A DNA stretch of 15,247 nucleotides, taken from Saprospiraceae bacterium (GTDB lineage: Bacteria > Bacteroidota > Bacteroidia > Chitinophagales > Saprospiraceae). The position numbers and the translations under genes were made by a program. Each line of letters begins with the position of its first letter. Position 1 is the first letter of the stretch. Shown here one piece after another: positions 7,701 through 13,004 of this stretch. A model generated the notes under the pieces. That model was not told where the DNA came from. It ran no database searches and saw only the letters and a list, made by a program, of their open reading frames with translations. The stretch spans positions 1-15,247 of the forward strand of contig JALZVN010000319.1 of the NCBI GenBank assembly GCA_023299965.1, read 5' to 3'.

Positions 7701-8529
7701 AGAAGGAGGACAAACAGTTTGTCCTGGTCAAGTTCCTGTAAAGATTACATCTATTTCTCCAGCAGCGGGTGGTGGATCTGCACCTATTGAGTACCTATGG
7801 ATTTGTTCTCCTGTACCAGGGGTGCCTAACCCAGGTTCTTGGATTACAATTCCTGATAGTAACAATGAATGCTTACAGTTAGGACCAGTTTTCGAAACAA
7901 GATACTACGCACGTTGTGCTAGAAGAGAAGGATGTCCAGCATTCGTAATTGAATCAAATGTAGTTTGTATTGAATTAGAATCTTGTGCACAGATCATTAC
8001 CTTGAACACTTTAGTAGATGATCAATCGGTCGATATCTCTTGGATCACAAGCAATGATACTGAAGGGGCTATTTACAGCCTTGAGCGTTCTACTGATGGA
8101 GCTAATTTCACTGTGCTTACAGAAATTCCTACACTAGCTGCTGATTTGCAGTTGTACTCATTCACAGATGAAGAACCAGCTAAAGGAATGAATTACTATA
8201 GAGTTAGAAGAGTAGAAGTAGATGGCACATATGCATTCTCTGATATTGTAGAACAAATGTTTACAGTTGATTCAGAAGCTGCTTTTGGTATTTATCCAAA
8301 TCCAGTAACTAACATGTTGACATTAGAAAACTTTAATCTTGTTGAAGGAGATGTTCAGATTGAAATTATTTCTGCTGCAGGAGTTGCTAGAACAGCAATG
8401 AAAATGGATGCTTCTAGCTACATTAAGGAAGAAATCAACATGAATAATCTTCCATCAGGGGTTTACTACTTGAGAGTAACACATAGTAACGATCAAGTTG
8501 AAATGATCAAGTTTACTAAAATAGACTAA
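4795..8529 (+). CDS. Giant SprB-repeat / SdrD-like adhesin with T9SS type A sorting domain
   Basis: A 1244-residue cell-surface or secreted protein. Residues 1-29 are a signal peptide ending ATA. Four SprB-type repeats follow (about 60-122, 131-195, 203-270, 278-342), each with an early Cys, a core like APYTYAWSNG, then LAPGTYTVTVT and a second Cys. Two ~100-residue homologous modules come next (354-454, 460-556; WI[VI]TDANG..ILGLP, CLIWYL, [DL]EGCF). Then come two Ig/PKD-like domains (560-728), a fifth SprB repeat (733-802), an Asp-rich SdrD B/Cna-B-like domain (803-958) with calcium-loop-like DNDGDG and DMNGDG, a Cys-rich region, an FnIII-like domain (1063-1160) and a T9SS sorting domain from about 1163 (FGIYPNP, then LPSGVYYLRV). 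SprB is the gliding adhesin of Flavobacterium; this is a much shorter relative, so a role in adhesion is likely but gliding is not shown. The ATG at 4795 is chosen; an in-frame TTG at 4786 would add three residues. Confidence 0.93.
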   Translation: MYTLTNKLLTKTLMLVAMILFLGVFSATAFEESSTANGISEKIESNLTAFSLQPNSSFATCENSADGSATVINMGGVEPLTYAWSTGENTSNIFGLLPGDYGVTVTDATGCVESTVVSVVVGPEGIWLMAVSTPASCGSCDGTADPMAMLGAPPYTYQWSDGQTAPIAVGLCPGDISVTVTDSQGCSNSTTVFVGSQGNLIVGATGTDAACSENNGTATANPSGGMAPYTYAWSNGGITQTITGLAPGTYTVTVTSAEGCQGVATTTISGGTSPDGTASSTPTDCGTNDGSATVVGSGGVAPYTYSWNTGASSATITNLAPGVYTVTITDSQGCTASVSVEVVGSSAPMAGLIDTNDPTIICAGDGVPDPITVSISGATMGVSSQWIVTDANGNILGLPSTNVIDLDNEGPGLCLIWYLVYDGVVSGVEVGNNANDIEGCFDLSNNIPVERLSTEPAVISTTDPTEFCVGDMEADLVDVTIDDPGMGSNNAWIITDANGVILGLPMLPPFDFEDTGSGNCLIWYLNFEGDIAGAELGLNAADLEGCFSLSDPIEVIRNEAPTVTVEPTEGTICPGESIDLSTTVSNDDVAYEWFASEGLLSTTDQPTSTYTMMIPGTYQILVSVTTSEGCMAVTSTEITVLDAGEVTITDDPNGNAICEPGQSLNLSAASTVAGSTFAWTASGGTIDPAGSDVTYTMMMPGTYTITVESTAPDGCVSTSTTTATVGIFEAAALESSPITICGGANGEATAATTGGNGDFTYEWSTGATTQAITDLGEGDYTVTVTDVLSGCTQESTVFLSSTLFTIGNYVWFDNSEDCLQDQNESGIEGVPVNLLGVGPDGIACNADDVIIETTNTDADGFYEFICIEEGTYYIQFFATVVLNDVRYTCMDGDGVDPNGGATNTNDDNLDSDVDGDTGKTMPFDVIDNDGDGVPETIDMNGDGLNDKEPDSFDAGVVQICNNVNIGGQVEGGQTVCPGQVPVKITSISPAAGGGSAPIEYLWICSPVPGVPNPGSWITIPDSNNECLQLGPVFETRYYARCARREGCPAFVIESNVVCIELESCAQIITLNTLVDDQSVDISWITSNDTEGAIYSLERSTDGANFTVLTEIPTLAADLQLYSFTDEEPAKGMNYYRVRRVEVDGTYAFSDIVEQMFTVDSEAAFGIYPNPVTNMLTLENFNLVEGDVQIEIISAAGVARTAMKMDASSYIKEEINMNNLPSGVYYLRVTHSNDQVEMIKFTKID

Positions 8530-8871
8530 GTTTATTTAGTAATAAAAATAAATTAAATTGACGAAATAAAAGCCAGTCTCTCGCAAGAGTGACTGGCTTC
8601 GTCATTTATATGATTAAGAATGCTTATGCATTTTTGATTGTATTCATTACGCTAAAATGGTTTTTTAGTAGTTGCACCCTATGCCTCTAGTGAACCTAAT
8701 TTAGCTTATATATTAATTATTTAACTAGGGTTGTAAATAGCCTCTTTAGGGTATTTATACCAAGATCAAATTCACGTAATTTTATATGACGATTTAAGAA
8801 TACCGATTCCCCCATTATTCAGGGCCTTATAAAAAATATAGCGCACTGTATTACTGGAATAATATTTTAAC
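8530..8871 (+). other. 342-bp intergenic region
   Basis: It contains the adhesin terminator and then about 270 bp of AT-rich DNA with no open frame of note. A short inverted repeat, GGTATTTATACC (8750-8761), lies about 110 bp before the next start codon. No exact TAnnTTTG box is visible, so the promoter of the next gene is not located. Confidence 0.5.
8570..8599 (+). terminator. Terminator-like hairpin after the adhesin gene
   Basis: AAGCCAGTCTCTC (8570-8582) pairs with GAGTGACTGGCTT (8587-8599) across a GCAA tetraloop of the stable GNRA type, with one T/T mismatch. It lies 40 bp after the stop codon. The following bases (CGTCATTTATATG) are only moderately T-rich. Confidence 0.7.
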
Positions 8872-10410
8872 ATGAACCATCTCGGGGGAGGCTTATTACA
8901 ATCATTTTTGAGTTATGTGGCATTTGCTTTTTGCTGCATAATTCCACAGTCACTTGACGCTAGTACAATCGGTCTTTTTTATAACCCTTCTTTTGTTGAC
9001 ATTATTGAAGGTAACCTTTTTGCAGAGGCTTCGAATCTTCAAGCTAGTCTTGAATACCTTGGACATGATGTAGTCGAGCTGCAGAGTCTCTCTGATCTCG
9101 AATCCTTAGACATCGATCTTGTTATTATTCCAGAGTTAGAAAAATTGAGTCTACTTGTAGATCAAACTTGGAGTCAGATACCAGAGCTACAATCTTACAT
9201 TGAAAAAGGTGGGGGAGTCATTCTCATGGGCGTAGTCGCTACAGAGGAGTCAAATAATAGCAACGCCATAGATCTATTAAATAGATTGCTTAGAAGTAAT
9301 ATAAAAGCTGGAAAGCCTGTATTATCCGGTACCTGTATCAAGAATGATGATTTGAACTTAGCGCATTTTGAGAATAGCCCTAATGAAATCAATAACAATA
9401 ATGCACTTGTTTATCTGAATAGTGGATTGAACAATGGAGCGAATATTATTTACCATAGTTCAAGTAATGATAGTGAAGCGGCAGTTGCTCAGTTTCCACT
9501 TGGTAAGGGGAGTCTAGTATACTTTGGATGGGGCTGGTGGAATGCCTTTCCTGTTGGAAATCAAGATGGAGGCTGGTTAGATTTATTAGATAGCACTATA
9601 GAATTTTTAACTTGTAGCGCACCTACAGTATCATTGGAAGATAAGTATGTATTCAGCCTTGATGATCAGTCTTATTTTGGGCTTTCTACGGATCAATTTA
9701 GTAGTGTGGTAGTAGCTTGTTCGAACGTTAGATTAGAATTGTCTAAGAAGGATTTTGGTTGTGGAGATGTAGGCAGAGCGCAAACTGTTACCCTTAAGGT
9801 TACTGATGGACTAGATCGATCTATAGAAGTAGAAATAGAGATTGAAATAACTGATCCTCAAGGCTTGTGTGAAGTGGGGCCTTTGAGTTCATTCATTGCT
9901 GGTCAGGTCCAAAGTCCAGGTGGGACACCCCTTGGAGGTGTAGTCATAGATTTACACGCTGAAACCTCCGTACAGCTGGTCTCTGATAATCAAGGTTTGA
10001 TCAATATCAAAGCATCAGATCTTGGAGAGTACACTGCATTATTTAGCAATGAATCTACAAATGCTTTGGGACTTTCTACAAACGATTTACGCATTTTAAC
10101 GGCTCATTTACTGGGGGTACAATTGTTCACTTCACCATATCAGTACATCGCAGCTGATATGAACGGAGATGGTATTCTAAACGTAGTAGATCAAGTGATA
10201 ATGGTCCGTATCATACTTCATACTTTAGAGCCCGATCAATCACTTGCTCCAAACTGGCAGTTCATAGCTAAGGACTTTAAATTTCAACGAAATGTTAATC
10301 CTCTCAGTCAAAACTGGGATATGCTACAGGGGTCTTTAATTGATCTGGAACAAGACGAAATTGACGTTATTGCGCTCAAATTAGGAGACTTGGATTTCTC
10401 AGTGAAGTAA
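8872..10410 (+). CDS. Secreted protein: Rossmann/amidotransferase-like domain plus dockerin-like module
   Basis: 512 residues. The N-terminus (1-30) is hydrophobic and ends SLDA-S, a probable signal peptide, although it lacks the usual early Lys or Arg. Residues about 31-248 alternate strands and helices (TIGLFYN, LVIIPELE, GGGVILMGV, GKGSLVYFGWGWW) as in class I glutamine-amidotransferase-like or ThuA-like folds; I see no catalytic Cys nucleophile motif. Residues about 250-338 look like an Ig/HYR-type domain (TVTLKVTDG). Residues 344-395 resemble a carboxypeptidase-regulatory-like domain (GQVQSPGGTPLGGV). Residues about 397-450 form a dockerin-like pair: LGLSTNDLRILTAHLLG, then D429-M-N-G-D-G-I-L-N-V-V-D440. 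The end (NWQFIAKDF, ALKLGDL) matches tails often seen after this module in Saprospiria. No T9SS sorting domain is visible. No upstream promoter was found. Confidence 0.85.
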   Translation: MNHLGGGLLQSFLSYVAFAFCCIIPQSLDASTIGLFYNPSFVDIIEGNLFAEASNLQASLEYLGHDVVELQSLSDLESLDIDLVIIPELEKLSLLVDQTWSQIPELQSYIEKGGGVILMGVVATEESNNSNAIDLLNRLLRSNIKAGKPVLSGTCIKNDDLNLAHFENSPNEINNNNALVYLNSGLNNGANIIYHSSSNDSEAAVAQFPLGKGSLVYFGWGWWNAFPVGNQDGGWLDLLDSTIEFLTCSAPTVSLEDKYVFSLDDQSYFGLSTDQFSSVVVACSNVRLELSKKDFGCGDVGRAQTVTLKVTDGLDRSIEVEIEIEITDPQGLCEVGPLSSFIAGQVQSPGGTPLGGVVIDLHAETSVQLVSDNQGLINIKASDLGEYTALFSNESTNALGLSTNDLRILTAHLLGVQLFTSPYQYIAADMNGDGILNVVDQVIMVRIILHTLEPDQSLAPNWQFIAKDFKFQRNVNPLSQNWDMLQGSLIDLEQDEIDVIALKLGDLDFSVK

Positions 10411-10450
10411 TAGCATATCTAATCTATATTTCTGTATTTTATAAGAAACC

Positions 10451-10592
10451 CGCGAGAAGGGTGGTAAGGAAGCGACCGTAGGAAGCTGTATGAGGCATCA
10501 GAATGCCGAAATACCGGAGTGTCAACGCAGTCCTGGACGACCTGGTCTTCTTTAGTCGATACATTTTCTGTATCGACTAAAGAAGACTCGCC
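10451..10592 (+). repeat. Structured intergenic element, possible ncRNA or mobile-element remnant
   Basis: This 142-bp stretch is more GC-rich and purine-rich than its flanks. It contains GGCAT/ATGCC (10494-10498 with 10503-10507) and a perfect 19-bp hairpin (10545-10563 with 10569-10587, loop TTTTC). GCGAG at its left end can pair with CTCGC at its right end, closing the element. No frame is coding-like and no U-run follows the 19-bp stem, so it is a poor terminator. It may be a small RNA, a piece of a group II intron-like or other ribozyme, or a dispersed repeat; I cannot match it to a known family. The rest of the 10411-10646 gap shows nothing else. Confidence 0.5.
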
Positions 10593-10646
10593 CAAAATAA
10601 TCTTATTAGGCTTGTAAGCGTTAATAATGAAAAGAAAGTATTAATT

Positions 10647-11330
10647 TTGGAAAAAATACAGTTGCGTAGCTTACTTATTGTACTAATATTCATGCCTTGT
10701 ATATGCTGGGCGCAGGCTGATTCTTTAGCCTTATTGACAAAGAACTTCAAGTTTGAAGATGGAATTTACTTGTCATTTGAAGACTTTCAACAAAATAAAC
10801 CCACGATTTCTTGGGATAGCGTTTTTGCAAGATTGCATTCTAATCCACAAAATTTGGTCACGCTCGTAGATACCATTCACTTTAAGGAGGGTGCCATCTC
10901 ATTGGTTTTAGACGAGTTATGGGGCTTTAGCCTTGGAGGTATTCCATATCTTAATCTTCAAGAAACAAATGACGCTGGTTTGTATAAATACGTAGGACTC
11001 AAGGTGAGAGGCGATATTTGTTACTATCAAATAAAAGAAACTTTTGAAAAACCAGAAACAATCACAGCCTACAATCCATTGACTGGTGTTCCCTTTAGAC
11101 AAGCACAAATAGTGACAAATCAAGAAGTAGAAAAACCTTACATGTTATCTTTTGAATCAGGGGAAAGGGTGGATTTTAATACAGACAATTTTCTGGATTG
11201 GATACAAGATGATAAAATGCTAGTCAAGACAGTAAATAACCTTCCGCTACAAGATCGAACTAAAAAGCTCTTTAAATGCCTCTTGATTTATGTGGATCGC
11301 AATCCTGTCTATGTACCCGTACGCGAATGA
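10647..11330 (+). CDS. Secreted protein of unknown function, 227 residues
   Basis: The start is a TTG (10647), the only in-frame start that gives a complete signal peptide: a charged opening, then LRSLLIVLIFMPCICWAQA, cleaved near residue 23. The next in-frame ATG would remove most of it. The mature part is mixed alpha/beta, opens with FKFEDGIYLSFEDFQQNKP and carries no lipobox (Cys follows Ile-Cys-Trp rather than a cleavage-site pattern). The DGIY-SFEDF opening is a pattern I associate with hypothetical periplasmic proteins of Saprospiria, but I know no function. It ends 48 bp before pyrR on the same strand; co-transcription is possible, though a -7 box lies in between. Confidence 0.75.
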   Translation: MEKIQLRSLLIVLIFMPCICWAQADSLALLTKNFKFEDGIYLSFEDFQQNKPTISWDSVFARLHSNPQNLVTLVDTIHFKEGAISLVLDELWGFSLGGIPYLNLQETNDAGLYKYVGLKVRGDICYYQIKETFEKPETITAYNPLTGVPFRQAQIVTNQEVEKPYMLSFESGERVDFNTDNFLDWIQDDKMLVKTVNNLPLQDRTKKLFKCLLIYVDRNPVYVPVRE

Positions 11331-11364
11331 GCGCGTATAATCAGGTTAATTTACCAGAGTTAAT

Positions 11365-11372
11365 TATATTTG
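11365..11372 (+). promoter_or_regulatory. Candidate -7 box immediately before pyrR
   Basis: TATATTTG is an exact TAnnTTTG match ending six bases before the pyrR ATG (11379). Transcription from it would begin at or beside the start codon and give a leaderless mRNA. I see no good TTTG -33 box near 11340-11346, so it may be coincidence. Confidence 0.35.
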
Positions 11373-11378
11373 CCCGAT

Positions 11379-11942
11379 ATGAGCACTGTACGCACCATTC
11401 TTTCCGCTAAACGTCTAGAACTTACGCTAGATAGGTTGTGCTATAGCATTATTGAAAATCACACTAACCTTGAAGATACTGTAATCATAGGAATACAGCC
11501 GCGAGGGGTGTTTTTGGCAGATCAGATCAATGAAAGATTATTGAAGCTGACTAAAAAAGAGGCGATTCCTTATGGAAAAATTGACATCACTTTCTACCGT
11601 GATGATTTCCGTAAAAGAGATGAGCCTATTCGTGCTTCGATTACAGAAATTGATTTTTTGGTCGAGGACAAGAAGGTGATTCTCATAGACGACGTGCTAT
11701 ATACTGGAAGAACAATTCATGCTGCTATGTCTGCACTGCAGGACTTTGGAAGACCATCTAAGATCGAATTGATGTGTCTAGTAGATAGGAGATTTAATAG
11801 ACAATTTCCTATTATGAGCAATTATGTAGGAATAGTTGTAGATGCCCTAAATGAGGCCTATGTGCGCGTGAATTGGGGTAAAAAGAAAGGACAGAGCGAA
11901 GTACTATTATTTGCTAATAAAAAAGAAGCACAAGACTCATGA
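11379..11942 (+). CDS. pyrR: PyrR: pyr operon regulator / uracil phosphoribosyltransferase
   Basis: 187 residues, the normal length for PyrR, a type I phosphoribosyltransferase. Family members convert uracil and PRPP to UMP, and many bind pyr mRNA to attenuate transcription when UMP is high. The PRPP loop is VILIDDVLYTGRT (residues 100-112, with D104/D105 and T109-G-R-T). Other family signatures are IIGIQPRGVFLA, the flexible-loop region ITFYRDDFRKRD and LVDRRFNRQFPI. I start at ATG 11379; an in-frame TTG at 11370 would add three residues. It overlaps pyrB by ATGA, so the two are translationally coupled. I found no leader with an anti-terminator or PyrR-binding loop in the 48 bp upstream, so RNA attenuation is not supported here and the enzymatic role is the safer one. 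Confidence 0.94.
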   Translation: MSTVRTILSAKRLELTLDRLCYSIIENHTNLEDTVIIGIQPRGVFLADQINERLLKLTKKEAIPYGKIDITFYRDDFRKRDEPIRASITEIDFLVEDKKVILIDDVLYTGRTIHAAMSALQDFGRPSKIELMCLVDRRFNRQFPIMSNYVGIVVDALNEAYVRVNWGKKKGQSEVLLFANKKEAQDS

Positions 11943-12877
11943 TCAATTCTACATTGAGTAGTAAACACTTGTTGGGTATAAAAGATATTTCTGCTCAGGA
12001 TATTAAATTGATTTTTGAAACTGCTGACAACTTTAAAGATGTTATTAATAGACCTATCAAGAAGGTACCTTCCTTAAGAGACATCACTGTTGCCAATCTA
12101 TTTTTTGAAAATAGCACAAGAACAAAGCTATCATTTGAGCTGGCGGAGAAAAGACTATCTGCTGATGTTGTCAATTTTTCATCTGGTAATTCTTCCGTAA
12201 AGAAAGGAGAAACACTACTTGATACAGTCAACAATATCTTATCTATGAAAGTAGATATGGTGGTCATACGTCATCCGGCGCAAGGAGCGCCTCACTTTTT
12301 ATCGCAACATATAGATGCAAATATCATAAATGCTGGTGATGGTACGCACGAGCACCCCACTCAAGCTCTCTTGGACGCATTTTCGATGAGAGAAAAGCTA
12401 GGAGATTTAAAAGGAAAAAAAATAGCAATAATTGGCGATATCAAGCACTCCCGAGTTGCCTTGAGTAATATATTTTGCCTGCAAAAATTAGGCGCTAAAG
12501 TTAGAGTATGTGGTCCACCAACGCTTATCCCAAAGCATATTGGCTCTTTGGGCGTGGAGGTGAGTTATAACGTAGAGGAGACGTTAAAATGGTGTGATGT
12601 GGCTAATATCTTGAGAATTCAACTCGAGCGTCAAGATATAAAATACATCCCTTCCTTGAGGGAGTATGCCTTGCATTTTGGTGTAAATAAGCCTATGTTG
12701 GATAGACTAGACAAAGAGATCTTGATCATGCACCCGGGACCAATGAACAGAGGTGTGGAGATCAGTAGTGAGGTAGCAGATTCTGAACATGCTATCATTC
12801 TAGATCAGGTGGAAAATGGAGTAGCGGTGAGGATGGCAGTACTTTTTCTGTTAGCTAGTGGCATAGAAGGGAAGTAA
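11939..12877 (+). CDS. pyrB: Aspartate carbamoyltransferase, catalytic chain
   Basis: 312 residues, the usual length. It joins carbamoyl phosphate and L-aspartate to give carbamoyl aspartate, the committed step of pyrimidine synthesis, in the cytoplasm. The carbamoyl-phosphate loop is ENSTRTKLSFE (S59-T-R-T62). K89 in VKKGET corresponds to E. coli K84. R111 in RHP, H139/Q142 in EHPTQALLD, R172 in GDIKHSRVALS, R226/Q228 in ILRIQLER, and HPGPMNRGVEI (H265-P-G-P) cover the other active-site elements, so the enzyme looks intact. The start ATG overlaps the pyrR stop. No regulatory chain gene (pyrI) follows. This PyrR-PyrB arrangement is like Bacillus and Thermus, and suggests an unregulated trimer or control through PyrR rather than an E. 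coli-type holoenzyme. Confidence 0.97.
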   Translation: MINSTLSSKHLLGIKDISAQDIKLIFETADNFKDVINRPIKKVPSLRDITVANLFFENSTRTKLSFELAEKRLSADVVNFSSGNSSVKKGETLLDTVNNILSMKVDMVVIRHPAQGAPHFLSQHIDANIINAGDGTHEHPTQALLDAFSMREKLGDLKGKKIAIIGDIKHSRVALSNIFCLQKLGAKVRVCGPPTLIPKHIGSLGVEVSYNVEETLKWCDVANILRIQLERQDIKYIPSLREYALHFGVNKPMLDRLDKEILIMHPGPMNRGVEISSEVADSEHAIILDQVENGVAVRMAVLFLLASGIEGK

Positions 12878-12915
12878 GTACTGTATTTCAATACCAAATA
12901 AATAGTTTTTATAGT

Positions 12916-12923
12916 TATATTTG
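12916..12923 (+). promoter_or_regulatory. Candidate -7 box for the coiled-coil gene
   Basis: TATATTTG matches TAnnTTTG exactly. It lies 82 bp before the ATG of the coiled-coil gene and just before the hairpin at 12933. No clear -33 TTTG is seen about 19 nt upstream. If used, the hairpin would sit at the 5' end of the mRNA. Confidence 0.35.
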
Positions 12924-12932
12924 GAACATATG

Positions 12933-12974
12933 TAGGGCGTGGTAAAGCACGTATTTACTATGTTTCACGCCCTA
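12933..12974 (+). terminator. Hairpin after pyrB: weak terminator or 5' leader structure
   Basis: TAGGGCGTG (12933-12941) pairs with CACGCCCTA (12966-12974). Inside it GTAAA (12942-12946) pairs with TTTAC (12954-12958), leaving an asymmetric bulge. It lies 56 bp after the pyrB stop. The sequence after it (TTAGTATC) lacks a true U-run, so termination would be weak. It may instead be the leader of the next transcript. Confidence 0.45.
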
Positions 12975-13004
12975 TTAGTATCTAAAGACCATAAATTAAC
13001 CAAT

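Noticed and set aside
4795..8529. Calling the adhesin sprB itself
   Set aside because: Flavobacterium SprB is several times longer and has a different layout. Only the repeat type and the secretion route are shared.
10545..10587. Intrinsic terminator for the dockerin-like protein gene
   Set aside because: The stem is strong but is followed by TCGCCCAAAA rather than a U-run, and it lies 135 bp after the stop inside a larger structured element.
10451..10592. tRNA, rRNA spacer or CRISPR unit
   Set aside because: No cloverleaf with a CCA-type acceptor stem and no regularly spaced direct repeats are present.
11331..11378. PyrR-dependent attenuator before pyrR
   Set aside because: The 48-bp gap has no terminator or alternative hairpin pair.
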